Counted from the first letter of the stretch, positions 17,231 through 25,345 are shown. The stretch: 64,000 nt of DNA from JARIHD01 sp963815935 (GCA_963815935.1 CAWFIL010000008.1:186001-250000), one strand, 5' to 3'. The notes: generated by a model not told the origin, from the sequence alone. A program made the numbers and translations.

Positions 17231-17307
17231 TGGTGCCCCGGGTTGGACTCGAACCAACGACCTTAGGCTTAGAAGTCCTCTGCTCTATCCAGCTGAGCTA
17301 CCAGGGC
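17231..17307 (-). tRNA. tRNA-Arg (TCT)
   Basis: Acceptor GCCCTGG/CCGGGGC, D arm GCTC/GAGC, loop CTTCTAA, T stem GTTGG/CCAAC, CCA encoded. The anticodon stem GAGGA/GCCTA pairs only in its three middle positions; both outer pairs are purine-purine. Decodes AGA. Confidence 0.88.
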
Positions 17308-17314
17308 AGGCAAT

Positions 17315-17390
17315 TGGTGCGGGTAGAGAGAATCGAACTCTCATCTCCAGCTTGGAAGGCTGGCATACGAAGCCATTGTACGATACCCGC
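17315..17390 (-). tRNA. tRNA-Gly (TCC)
   Basis: Acceptor GCGGGTA/TACCCGC, anticodon stem CCAGC/GCTGG around CTTCCAA, T loop TTCGATT, CCA encoded. TATAAT with an upstream TG (complement of 17400-17405) lies 10 nt before its 5' end. It probably shares a transcript with tRNA-Arg 7 nt downstream. Confidence 0.95.
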
Positions 17391-17446
17391 GTGCGCACTA
17401 TTATATCAGATCGACCGTAGTTAAGCATAAACGTAATAGTATAGTA

Positions 17447-17474
17447 TTTACAAACTGTCAACAATATGTATAAT
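17447..17474 (+). promoter_or_regulatory. Strong promoter of the LPXTG mini-gene/sortase operon
   Basis: TTTACA (17447-17452), 16-nt spacer, TATAAT (17469-17474). This leaves an untranslated leader of about 55 nt before the mini-gene, unlike the leaderless genes elsewhere in the window. Confidence 0.7.
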
Positions 17475-17536
17475 GTGGAGTATTGAGCAAGGCGTGAAGA
17501 GACCGAACTCAGGGAATCCATAAAGGGAGACTATCC

Positions 17537-17695
17537 ATGTACCAACCACAAGTACTGGGCGAGCAGTTCTTGCCAAATACCGGCAACAGCAACGTAGCAC
17601 TTATAACGGGTGGCATTACCCTGTTGGTAGGCGTAGCTATCGTAGTTACCACCGTGCTTCGCATGGCTGCCAAGAAAAAGGCTAGCAAGGCCTAA
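17537..17695 (+). CDS. 52-residue LPXTG mini-protein, predicted sortase substrate
   Basis: Tiny protein that is essentially a cell-wall sorting signal. Residues 1-11 (MYQPQVLGEQF) precede LPNTG (12-16); a spacer is followed by a hydrophobic helix (~22-42) and the basic tail RMAAKKKASKA. That is the exact order recognised by sortases: LPXTG, membrane span, positive charges. There is no signal peptide, so the short N-terminus would have to cross the membrane using the single helix as a reverse anchor. A sortase would release a 15-residue peptide joined to an acceptor. AAAGGGAG lies 8-9 nt before ATG. It stands 75 nt upstream of the sortase gene behind a strong promoter, with a hairpin between. 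It is too small to be predicted by length-filtered gene callers. Confidence 0.8.
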   Translation: MYQPQVLGEQFLPNTGNSNVALITGGITLLVGVAIVVTTVLRMAAKKKASKA

Positions 17696-17720
17696 GCGCC
17701 TGTTCGTCAGAATAATATAA

Positions 17721-17760
17721 AGTAGGCGCTCATCTGTAAGTTTGGGCGCCTTACTTTTTT
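17721..17760 (+). terminator. Hairpin with T run between mini-gene and sortase
   Basis: AGTA-GGCGC (17721-17729) pairs with GCGCC-TTACT (17746-17755) with one bulge; six T follow. The sortase ATG is only 11 nt beyond, so this may act as a partial terminator that keeps sortase expression below substrate expression. Confidence 0.6.
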
Positions 17761-17770
17761 GAAAGCGGCT

Positions 17771-18364
17771 ATGAAAAAGCGACTTCTATGGCTAATAACC
17801 GGACTTATCCTGATTGCCGTCGGGGTGGGCTTGGGTTTGCCCTCATTCCTACAGGCCCGCGAAAGCGCGGCTGTGCCGAAAGTTGCCGCCTCACCCTTTG
17901 TTACCCCCTCCAAGCCGAGTACAAGCAATACCGAACAGACCGTTGCCCGTATTGAAGGCAAGCCGGTTCGCATCCAAATCCCATCCCTGAAAATCGATCT
18001 TCCCGTCATTGACGGCTACCATAACGTGAAGGCCCAGACTTGGACGTTGACCAAGAATAAAGTGCAGTACGCCGTAAACACTCCTCTGGCTAATAACGTC
18101 GAGGGCAATACGTTTCTGTACGGCCATAACCGCCGCGAAGTACTCCACAGTTTGGTCAAGATCAAGCTTGGGGCTGAAGCAATCATTACTACCGACAACG
18201 GTCATGTCTTTACCTATGTGTTCAAGGGGGCACTCGAGACTACCCCAAGTGATGATTCGCTTTTCAAATACCAGGGGCCACCGATTCTGACTGTACAGAC
18301 CTGTTCGGGCGTCTGGTACCAGAACCGCCAGTTGTTTACGTTTGACCTAAAGGATGTGCAATAA
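17771..18364 (+). CDS. Sortase
   Basis: Membrane-anchored transpeptidase of 197 residues. An N-terminal helix (~5-27) is followed by a beta-barrel domain with the catalytic set His119 in FLYGHNRR, Cys178 in LTVQTCSG and Arg186 in YQNRQLF. It cleaves LPXTG between Thr and Gly and joins the product to an amine. The preceding mini-gene encodes a matching LPNTG protein, the only such motif seen in the window. One base separates it from the following polysaccharide synthase, an unusual association that hints at anchoring of a peptide to the polymer machinery or wall. The ATG is chosen over an upstream TTG lying in the terminator T run. Sortase class not resolved. Confidence 0.88.
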   Translation: MKKRLLWLITGLILIAVGVGLGLPSFLQARESAAVPKVAASPFVTPSKPSTSNTEQTVARIEGKPVRIQIPSLKIDLPVIDGYHNVKAQTWTLTKNKVQYAVNTPLANNVEGNTFLYGHNRREVLHSLVKIKLGAEAIITTDNGHVFTYVFKGALETTPSDDSLFKYQGPPILTVQTCSGVWYQNRQLFTFDLKDVQ

Positions 18365-18365
18365 G

Positions 18366-19631
18366 ATGTTGTATCTGCTGTATGTAATCTTCATTGTCGT
18401 AAGTATGGTGAATACCATACACCTTGGCCTATATGTTGGCGGCGCGAATCTCTATGATCTGCGTCGCTTTAGGCGTGCTGCCGCTAAGCCGGCTCGTGGC
18501 ACGCGCCCGTTGGTGTCGGTTATCGTGCCGGCCCACAACGAAGCGCTGGTAATAGAGCGCTGCATGGAGTCGATCCGTAAAAGCAAGTACCGCAAATTAG
18601 AGGTGATTGTACATAACGACAACAGCAGCGACGACACTCGTGCCGCACTGACTGCATACCAAAAAGCGTACCCCAAGTTTAACCTACGTGTTGTGAACCG
18701 TCGCAAGCAGGTCGGCAAGGCTGGTGGCGTAAACTATTGCATCAAACAGCATGCCAAGGGTGACCTGATAATGACGCTTGACGCTGACTGTGTATTACGC
18801 AAAGATGCAGTCACTAATGCGGTTGCTTATTTTGCCAACCCACAAGTCGTGGGCGTTGCTGCCAATGTCAGGCTTATAGACAAGCCGTCTATTCTTGGCC
18901 TGCTCCAAAAGTTTGAGCATATGATCGGCTACCGCTCTAAGAAGTTCTACACTGTAGCCAACTGTGAGTTTATTGTAGGCGGCGTGGCTTCGACCTACCG
19001 CCGCGAAGTGCTGAAGCAAGTCGGTTACTATGACACCGATACAACAACTGAGGACATCGGCCTTAGTATGAAGATCGTTGCCATGGGCAATCGTGCTAAT
19101 GTCATTGTATATGGTGTTGATGTCGTGGCAATGACCGAGGGCGCGCACAGCTTTAAGGCACTGCTCAAACAGCGCTATCGTTGGAAGATGGGCAGTCTAC
19201 AAAACCTATTGCGTCACGCACACCTTATTGGCAGCCGTGACCCTAAGTACAGCAAGACGCTCACCTGGTACCGCTTGCCAATGGCTTTCGTAAGTGAGGC
19301 GATGCTATTTATGCAGCCACTTGTGCTTGGCTACGCGGCCTATGTGAGCATTCATTACCACACTTTCGCCTTGTTTATCGGCGCCTATCTAACCATCACC
19401 GGGTATGTGCTACTAACCATCTTGCCAGATGAGCACAGCACGCCTCGCCACAAGCTCGCCATGAGCCTGTATGCACCTATCTTATACTTCACTTTCTATA
19501 TAATGGATACTGTTCAGGTCGTTTCGATTGTACGCTGTTTGTTGCACCCACGCCAAATGACGCGCAGAACATTGCATCAAGGTACTTGGGTTTCGCCCGA
19601 ACGGGCGGGGCAGCAAGTCCAACTTTCATAA
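18366..19631 (+). CDS. Second processive GT2 polysaccharide synthase
   Basis: Paralogue of the synthase at 13945, 421 residues from this ATG. It has the same N-terminal helix with HLGLYVGGANLYD, catalytic VIVPAHNE, HNDNSSDDT, TLDADC, TEDIG and the processivity motif QRYRW, then C-terminal helices. HND replaces the usual VDD after the first strand, a small change near the nucleotide site. Polymer made: GlcNAc-type, inferred. It follows the sortase stop by one base and precedes the second GH10-like gene by 23 nt, so sortase, synthase and hydrolase form one operon. An alternative ATG at 18354 overlaps the sortase end but has no spaced ribosome site; alignment with the paralogue favours 18366. 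Confidence 0.9.
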   Translation: MLYLLYVIFIVVSMVNTIHLGLYVGGANLYDLRRFRRAAAKPARGTRPLVSVIVPAHNEALVIERCMESIRKSKYRKLEVIVHNDNSSDDTRAALTAYQKAYPKFNLRVVNRRKQVGKAGGVNYCIKQHAKGDLIMTLDADCVLRKDAVTNAVAYFANPQVVGVAANVRLIDKPSILGLLQKFEHMIGYRSKKFYTVANCEFIVGGVASTYRREVLKQVGYYDTDTTTEDIGLSMKIVAMGNRANVIVYGVDVVAMTEGAHSFKALLKQRYRWKMGSLQNLLRHAHLIGSRDPKYSKTLTWYRLPMAFVSEAMLFMQPLVLGYAAYVSIHYHTFALFIGAYLTITGYVLLTILPDEHSTPRHKLAMSLYAPILYFTFYIMDTVQVVSIVRCLLHPRQMTRRTLHQGTWVSPERAGQQVQLS

Positions 19632-19654
19632 TCTGCCTGCAGCAGGAGGACCCT

Positions 19655-20116
19655 ATGGAATTTGTAGACCCTAGTAGTGACATTGAAGCGCTTGTTGCCT
19701 CCGGCGAGTTGGAAGTGGTTGAGACCGAGATGGTATCTGGTGGAGCACAGGCTCAAGAGGTTGTGGTGGCTTCTTCTGCTGGTGTACCCGGGACCGCTAT
19801 CCCCGAAGCGCCCCGGCAACAGAGGCGTCCCTGGCGGCGAGTTATCACGACCGGTTTGTGCGCCCTTGTATTGGCGGGATGCACCAGCCATAGTACGAGT
19901 GAAGGGTCGCCCCAGGCTGGCATTGAGGCAAGCGGGCCACTCCGCGGACTGCCAGAGTTCGATGCATCACATGAGCAAAACGTGCTAAGTGCAAACTGGC
20001 AGTTTGCCCAGGGGGTAACGGTGGTAGATGGGGGGCTGCGTGTAGCGCATACGGGTGAAGCAACACTCACCACTCCTCCCGAAAATGAAGACTGCCAAGC
20101 CGCGGTATATGCCTAA
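19655..20116 (+). CDS. N-terminal part of the second GH10-like hydrolase (frameshifted)
   Basis: Begins at ATG behind AGGAGG. About 60 residues rich in Glu and Val precede a basic patch (RQQRRPWRR) and a hydrophobic stretch ending in LVLAGC, a lipobox-like site at Cys76, unusually far from the N-terminus. Then NVLSANWQFAQG aligns with the start of the beta module in the 11851 protein (DLLAGQWQYLPG). The frame stops at 20116, but the homologous sequence continues in the +1 frame from about 20082. One extra base in the runs CCC (20078-20080) or AAAA (20082-20085), or +1 ribosomal frameshifting, would explain it. A read error cannot be excluded. The joined protein would be about 650 residues. 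Confidence 0.6.
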   Translation: MEFVDPSSDIEALVASGELEVVETEMVSGGAQAQEVVVASSAGVPGTAIPEAPRQQRRPWRRVITTGLCALVLAGCTSHSTSEGSPQAGIEASGPLRGLPEFDASHEQNVLSANWQFAQGVTVVDGGLRVAHTGEATLTTPPENEDCQAAVYA

Positions 20117-21608
20117 TCCGCCAGTCGTATTGTATGGGCCACATATTCAGCTAGCGCAGCCGGGCAGTGTTGGCTTTGCCGCCCGCTTGACCAATATTCA
20201 GGGGCCGGCAACGATCTCCTTGCTTAGCGCGCCGACGATTCGTTTTGATGAGCGCGTTGAGCACCAACCAGGTGTTGATGTAACTATCAACGACAAGGTA
20301 GCGGATATTACCATTTGGAATGACGGCCAAGCTCCATTACAAACCGAAACGAAACTAAACCATGCAGCTGCCTCAGCTGATATTGCAGTCGGTCAAACCG
20401 GCGATCAGCTGAAGGTAGTGGTAAATGGTCAGACACTACCACTGCAGAAAGCCGTGCTTGGTAATCGAGTTTGGTTTGGGCTAAGTGCCACCAAACAATT
20501 TGACGTTGCTGGCTTTAACGTATACCCAATCGGTGGCAACAAAGTAGATATCGTAGACACTAGTGCTGCCGGTTTCGTAGCGGCCAAGCCATCCCCTAGC
20601 GGCCTGGCTTCGATTGCGGCTGCCCACGGTCACGGCGATAAGTTGATTGGTACCACTGTTGATTTGGTGGAATTGATGTCCGACCCGCAGTATACCGAGT
20701 TCGTGTTGCAAAACTTTAATGAGATCGAAACCGAGACGCTAGCCAAGTTTCAGGCACTACAGCCCGAGCGGGGCCAGTTCCAATTTGCCGAGCTGGATGC
20801 ACTAGTCAAGTTTGCCAACGAGCATGACCTAAAAATCCACGGCCATGCACTAGTATTTGGCGAGGCATATCCAGAATGGCTATACAAGGCGCTAAACGGT
20901 GCCAGCCAGGCCCAGGCGCTTGCTATTATGCGTGCTCACATTCAGACGGTGGTATCGCGGTATGACGGTAAACACGGCCACGGCGCCATCTCGTACTGGG
21001 ACGTTGTTAACGAGCCCTTTGACCCAGATAACTGGGGAGACCTCAATAAAAATACTATCTGGTATAAGGCGATTGGTCCGCAGTATATTGCTGAGGCCTT
21101 TAAGGCCGCGCGTGCCGCCAACCCTGGCGCGCTGCTCGGTTTGAACGAATGGGGTATCGAGACGGATGCCGATCGCCGGGCAGGGGTGATAAACCTTATC
21201 AAGAGCCTGCCGCCCAGAACGATTGATTTTGTGGGGCTGCAGGCCCACTTTGACGAAGGCACGCTGAACGACAATGGCGTCATGGATGGCATTTACGGCG
21301 GTGATCTGACAAAAGTATTCGCCCAATTCGCCAAACTAGGCGTAAAGGTGCGTATTTCGGAGGCCAGCGTTGCCGAAAATGGTGACCCGCAGACACAAAG
21401 TGATGTCTATAGTATGTTGCTCGAAGCTTGCATGAAGGCACCTAATTGTATCGGCTTCAACCTCTGGGGCGCTACCAGTAACCAGTATTACTTTACGACG
21501 ACGCCAGAGTATGGCATAGGCGATGACGCGCCAACAAAACAGGACGCCAACGGAAAGATAGTTGAGCGTCCTGCAATGGGTGGACTGCGCGAAGCAGCCG
21601 CGGCCTAG
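20085..21608 (+). CDS. Second GH10-like glycoside hydrolase, main part (frameshifted)
   Basis: Carries the rest of the beta module (NPPVVLYGPHIQLAQPG aligns with NPPINLFGTHLAQLSDF of the first copy) and a full GH10 barrel: TETLAKF, GHALVFGEAYPEW, acid/base glutamate in WDVVNEP, LNEWGIE, GLQAHFDEG and the nucleophile in VRISEASV. As in the other copy the GHxLVWH signature is replaced by FGEA, a shared derived trait. The start given is the first ATG after the frame change; it probably has no independent start and belongs with the upstream frame. Last gene of the sortase/synthase operon. It overlaps the convergent murA-like gene by 4 nt. Confidence 0.75.
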   Translation: MKTAKPRYMPNPPVVLYGPHIQLAQPGSVGFAARLTNIQGPATISLLSAPTIRFDERVEHQPGVDVTINDKVADITIWNDGQAPLQTETKLNHAAASADIAVGQTGDQLKVVVNGQTLPLQKAVLGNRVWFGLSATKQFDVAGFNVYPIGGNKVDIVDTSAAGFVAAKPSPSGLASIAAAHGHGDKLIGTTVDLVELMSDPQYTEFVLQNFNEIETETLAKFQALQPERGQFQFAELDALVKFANEHDLKIHGHALVFGEAYPEWLYKALNGASQAQALAIMRAHIQTVVSRYDGKHGHGAISYWDVVNEPFDPDNWGDLNKNTIWYKAIGPQYIAEAFKAARAANPGALLGLNEWGIETDADRRAGVINLIKSLPPRTIDFVGLQAHFDEGTLNDNGVMDGIYGGDLTKVFAQFAKLGVKVRISEASVAENGDPQTQSDVYSMLLEACMKAPNCIGFNLWGATSNQYYFTTTPEYGIGDDAPTKQDANGKIVERPAMGGLREAAAA

Positions 21609-23125
21609 AAGTCGTGGAAGACTTGGATGCTAGCACCGAGCGAGTTTAGCCGTTCGGCCAGATCTTCATATCCGCGGTTAATAGTGTAGACGTTGCGTAA
21701 CGTCGAAATTCCGTCGGCTGCGAGCATGCCAATGAGTAATAGGCTAGCTGGACGAAGCGCTGGCGGGCAAACGACGTCGGCTTTGCTGAACTTGGTTGGC
21801 CCCTGGATGTACAGACGGTGTGGGTCAGCAAGTTCGACTTGCATACCGACTTTGGTCATCTCGGTATAGTAGATGGCGCGGTTTTCATACATCCAGTCGT
21901 GGATGAGCGTGCGTCCCTGGGCGACTCCGGCAATTGGCACGAAGTATGGCAGATTGTCGGCGTTAATGCCTGGATAGGCAGCGGAGTGAATCTTTTCGGG
22001 TAAGGCACGGAGGGTGCCGTTGTGTTTGTGGATGGTTAGGTCAACCAGATCAATTTTGCCGTTTTCAGCCTTATAGCGGTCGCTAACATCAAACTTGAGA
22101 CCCATCTTTTTGAGTTTGAGTAGCTCGAGGCTCATGAACGAGATAGGAACACGACGAATGGTGATGCTGGAGTTGGTAGTAATAGCGGCCGAAGTAAAGA
22201 ACATGGCTTCAATCGGGTCTTCGGTTGGTGTGTAGGTGACGTTCTTCTTGATGTGTGGTACACCGGTAATCTTGATGGAGGTACCACGACCAAACTCAAC
22301 CTTAACGCCAAGTTTTTGCAGGAAGAAGGCGACATCCTGGACCATGTAGTTGGTTGTGCCGAACTCGATAATTGTCTCGCCGGCCGTACGGGCGGCAGCA
22401 AAGAGAGTATTTTCGGTTACGGTGTCGCCAGCTTCGTATAGGACGACCCGGCCGGCTGGCTTCTTCTTGACGCTTACTTTGTAGTGGCCCTGCGTGGCAA
22501 CGATGCCAACGCCAAACTCTTCTAGAGCGTAGAGGTGGGGCGCGACCGTGCGACTACCGAGCTTACAGCCACCAGCATAAGGGATCTCAAAGCTTTCGTA
22601 ATCGTGCATCAGCGGACCCATCATCATTAGTACGGAGCGGGTCTTGCGAGCGGCGTCAGCATCCATGTTTTCGAGCTTGAGCTTGGCTGGCCGGCGAATT
22701 TCGAGGTTGTTGCCGTTTGTCCACTTAACTTGGACACCGATGCTCTCGAGCACCTCGATAATGCGATAGACTTCCTCGATACGGGGGAAGTTGATAAATT
22801 TAGTTACACCATAGTTGAGAAGGCTAGCGCACAGCAAACCGACTGCGGCATTTTTGCTGGTCTTGAGTGTAATTTCACCCGATAGCTCGTGACCGCCCTC
22901 AATGCGGAGGTTGATGGCACCGCTGCCTAGCGAGATAAGTTGCTTATTTAGGACGTCACTTATACGCCCCATGGTCTCTAGGCTCAGGTTCTGCTTGCCG
23001 TGTTCCATGCGGTTGACGGCCGACTGACTAGTGCTCAGCTTCTGAGCGAATTCGGCCTGGGTGAGGCCACGCTCTTGACGAATTTGTGCAATTAAATGTC
23101 CAATTTTCTCGTTGGTTGTACTCAT
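21605..23125 (-). CDS. murA: XRE-HTH fused to MurA-like enolpyruvyl transferase
   Basis: Two-domain protein of 506 residues. Residues ~6-65 are an XRE helix-turn-helix (AQIRQERGLTQAEFAQKLST, then SAVNRMEHG). Residues ~80-506 form a UDP-N-acetylglucosamine 1-carboxyvinyltransferase, the first committed step of peptidoglycan synthesis. The catalytic cysteine is in GGCKLGSRTVAPH, the early lysine and asparagine in LKTSKNAA, and the C-terminal RPASLLLIGMLAADG is typical. Standard MurA is ~420 residues, so the HTH is an added N-terminal domain; it might make the enzyme a regulator responding to UDP-sugar or PEP. TATATT lies 9 nt before this ATG, excluding longer starts. murB is 2.9 kb away on the same strand. 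Confidence 0.88.
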   Translation of the reverse strand: MSTTNEKIGHLIAQIRQERGLTQAEFAQKLSTSQSAVNRMEHGKQNLSLETMGRISDVLNKQLISLGSGAINLRIEGGHELSGEITLKTSKNAAVGLLCASLLNYGVTKFINFPRIEEVYRIIEVLESIGVQVKWTNGNNLEIRRPAKLKLENMDADAARKTRSVLMMMGPLMHDYESFEIPYAGGCKLGSRTVAPHLYALEEFGVGIVATQGHYKVSVKKKPAGRVVLYEAGDTVTENTLFAAARTAGETIIEFGTTNYMVQDVAFFLQKLGVKVEFGRGTSIKITGVPHIKKNVTYTPTEDPIEAMFFTSAAITTNSSITIRRVPISFMSLELLKLKKMGLKFDVSDRYKAENGKIDLVDLTIHKHNGTLRALPEKIHSAAYPGINADNLPYFVPIAGVAQGRTLIHDWMYENRAIYYTEMTKVGMQVELADPHRLYIQGPTKFSKADVVCPPALRPASLLLIGMLAADGISTLRNVYTINRGYEDLAERLNSLGASIQVFHDF

Positions 23126-23184
23126 AGTGCAAACAATATACCATACTTGATATTTTGCATACAACTACAAAGCATAAGCTTATT

Positions 23185-23484
23185 CTAGTGATGCCGAGGT
23201 GACTTGCGCCAGGTTTCGAGCCCTGCGGCAACTAAATGCTTGCAGAAGAGGGCCTTGTTGCCAGTACATGAGCACTGCCAACGTAACCCAGAGGGTGAGG
23301 CCTCTAGTATGATATTGCGCGACTGCGTACTCAACCCATTAACATGGGCTGCTACTTTGTCGGGGGTGAATTCTGTAAAAATAACACCACCATTGTCGGC
23401 TATTTCCTGGCCAAGCCGGAAGTTCGACGGTGTGGCAAACCCGCGGATTGTAGCTTCTGTTACAAGATCGGCTACCGAATTCAT
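23185..23484 (-). CDS. Small SWIM zinc-finger protein
   Basis: Protein of 99 residues whose C-terminal half carries a SWIM-type zinc site: WQCSCTGNKALFCKHLVAAGL, that is CxC, then CxH. SWIM domains bind nucleic acid or protein in SWI2/SNF2 helicases, MEKK1 and plant transposase-derived factors, normally as part of larger proteins. Here it stands alone with a ~50-residue N-terminal region of unknown fold. TACACT with an upstream TG is 6 nt before the ATG. Its neighbours (murA-like gene, glyA) do not suggest a role. Function unknown. Confidence 0.7.
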   Translation of the reverse strand: MNSVADLVTEATIRGFATPSNFRLGQEIADNGGVIFTEFTPDKVAAHVNGLSTQSRNIILEASPSGLRWQCSCTGNKALFCKHLVAAGLETWRKSPRHH

Positions 23485-23600
23485 ACTCAAAGTGTAGCAC
23501 TTTTGCTTCAACTTGATACAATGGGGCCATGATCTAGCTTGTCTCTATTACTACTTGCAACGAATGTAATGTGTAATTTCTTGATAGGGAGGATAAGCTA

Positions 23601-24869
23601 ATGGACGATAAAGAGATTGAACGGCTCATCGAAGCCGAAGTTAAGCGCCAACGCCAGGGTTTGGAGATGATTCCAAGCGAAAACCATACGTCCCCGGACG
23701 TCCTAAAGGCATTGGGCTCGCGCTTGACCGATAAGTATTCCGAGGGCTACCCCGGCATGCGCTACTACGGTGGCTGCGAAATCGTTGACCAAGTTGAGAA
23801 CCTGGCTCGCGATCGCGCCAAGGCGCTCTTCGGCGTAGATCACGCTAATGTACAGCCCTATTCGGGTTCACCGGCTAATATGGCGGTGTACTTCGCACTG
23901 GCTGATCCCGGTGACACGGTTATGGGGCTCGATCTGTTCTTTGGCGGTCATATGACGCACGGCCTAAAGGTAAACTTCTCCGGTAAGTGGTTCAACTCGG
24001 TGCAGTACAAGACCGGCCATGACGGCTACCTCGACTATGACGGCATGGCCGAGTTGGTCAAGGAGCACAGGCCGAAGCTTATCTTTACTGGCTTTACGGC
24101 TTATCCCCGCACTATTGATTGGAAGCGGCTGCGTGAGATCGCCGACCTGGCCGACGCCTTTTTGGTGGCTGACATCTCACACATCGCCGGGCTGGTAGTA
24201 GCTGGTGCACACCCATCGCCAGTAGGTATCGCAGATGTCATTACCACCACCACCCACAAGACCCTGCGTGGTCCGCGCGGGGCCATGATTATGTGCAACG
24301 GCAAGCCATCGAACCCGCTCAAGGCTGCCAAGCGTACCCGCGAGAACTTGCCGACCCTTATTGACCGGGCAATTATCCCTGGCTTGCAGGGCGGCCCGCA
24401 CAACCACCAAACGGCTGGCATTGCCGTTGCGCTTCGAGAAGCATCCCAACCAGCATTTACAGAATACGGACACCAGATCGTTAAGAATGCCAAGCGTCTA
24501 GCAGACCGCCTTACGGGCAAGGGGTATACGTTAGTCACGGGAGGCACCGACAACCATCTGCTACTCGTGGACCTTACCAACAAGGGTGTTAAGGGTAAAG
24601 AAGGTGAGGTAGCGCTCGGTGCGGCTGGTATCACGGTCAACAAAAACACCGTACCCTTTGACCCGCGTCCCGCCTTTGACCCGAGCGGTATCCGTCTTGG
24701 CACGCCAGCCCTGACCACTCGTGGCATGAAAGAATCCGAGATGGATCAGGTGGCTGACTGGATCGACCAGGCAATTACTGCGCATGGCAATGAGGGCAAG
24801 CTCGGCAAGATTCACGCCGAGGTTAAAGAATTTGTAAAGGCCTTCCCGCTGCCCGGAGAAGAGAAGTAG
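23601..24869 (+). CDS. glyA: Serine hydroxymethyltransferase
   Basis: PLP enzyme of 422 residues interconverting serine and glycine with tetrahydrofolate, supplying one-carbon units. The cofactor lysine lies in TTTTHKTLRGPRGA, and the N-terminal ETIPSENHT-type region (EMIPSENHTSPDVLKALGS), GYPGMRYYGGCE and PYSGSPANMAVY are canonical. Length and motifs are complete. AGGGAGG precedes ATG. It overlaps the following NUDIX gene by one base, an operon. folC at 57.7 kb would act on the same folate pool. Confidence 0.97.
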   Translation: MDDKEIERLIEAEVKRQRQGLEMIPSENHTSPDVLKALGSRLTDKYSEGYPGMRYYGGCEIVDQVENLARDRAKALFGVDHANVQPYSGSPANMAVYFALADPGDTVMGLDLFFGGHMTHGLKVNFSGKWFNSVQYKTGHDGYLDYDGMAELVKEHRPKLIFTGFTAYPRTIDWKRLREIADLADAFLVADISHIAGLVVAGAHPSPVGIADVITTTTHKTLRGPRGAMIMCNGKPSNPLKAAKRTRENLPTLIDRAIIPGLQGGPHNHQTAGIAVALREASQPAFTEYGHQIVKNAKRLADRLTGKGYTLVTGGTDNHLLLVDLTNKGVKGKEGEVALGAAGITVNKNTVPFDPRPAFDPSGIRLGTPALTTRGMKESEMDQVADWIDQAITAHGNEGKLGKIHAEVKEFVKAFPLPGEEK

Positions 24870-25339
24870 TGGCTAACGGTGGTGCGCGTTTTGTCTCGCG
24901 CTCGGCGGTGTTTGTTGCGCTATTGAATGATCAAGGTGAGGTGCTTCTACACCGTCGGGCAAATACCGGCTTTATGGATGGCAGATACGACTTGCCGTCA
25001 GGCCACGTTGAACGCGACGAGTCATTGCTCCACGCGGCGGTGCGCGAGCTCAAAGAAGAATCGGGAGTGACCGTTAAAGAGTCGACGCTTAAGCTGTGGC
25101 ATGTCAATCAGTTTGCTGCCAACGACCAGTACTATTACAACTTCTTCTTTGTAGCTAGGGACTGGCAGGGTATGCCAAAGATCACCGAACCCGATAAATG
25201 TGATGATATGCAGTTTTTTGCCACGAGCGATCTGCCAAAATTAACTGCCGGTAGCCATATGGCGCTACAACATATCCAAGGTGACGGCGTTAGTTTTGGG
25301 TATATTGATCAGGCCGTATTTGAGCAAATTGCTCAGTAG
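24869..25339 (+). CDS. NUDIX hydrolase
   Basis: Nucleotide-diphosphate hydrolase of 156 residues. The NUDIX box is complete: G-x5-E-x7-REL-x-EES-G in GHVERDESLLHAAVREL, then KEESGV. The preceding HRRANTGFMDGRYDLPSGH resembles MutT/ADP-ribose-type members. Substrate not predictable; house-cleaning of oxidised or unusual nucleotides is usual. It starts at GTG sharing its first base with the glyA stop codon, so translation is coupled to glyA. Confidence 0.85.
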   Translation: MANGGARFVSRSAVFVALLNDQGEVLLHRRANTGFMDGRYDLPSGHVERDESLLHAAVRELKEESGVTVKESTLKLWHVNQFAANDQYYYNFFFVARDWQGMPKITEPDKCDDMQFFATSDLPKLTAGSHMALQHIQGDGVSFGYIDQAVFEQIAQ

Positions 25340-25345
25340 GACTGG

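Noticed and set aside
18354..18365. Upstream ATG as start of the second synthase
   Set aside because: It overlaps the sortase stop, has no spaced ribosome site and adds residues not matched in the paralogue.
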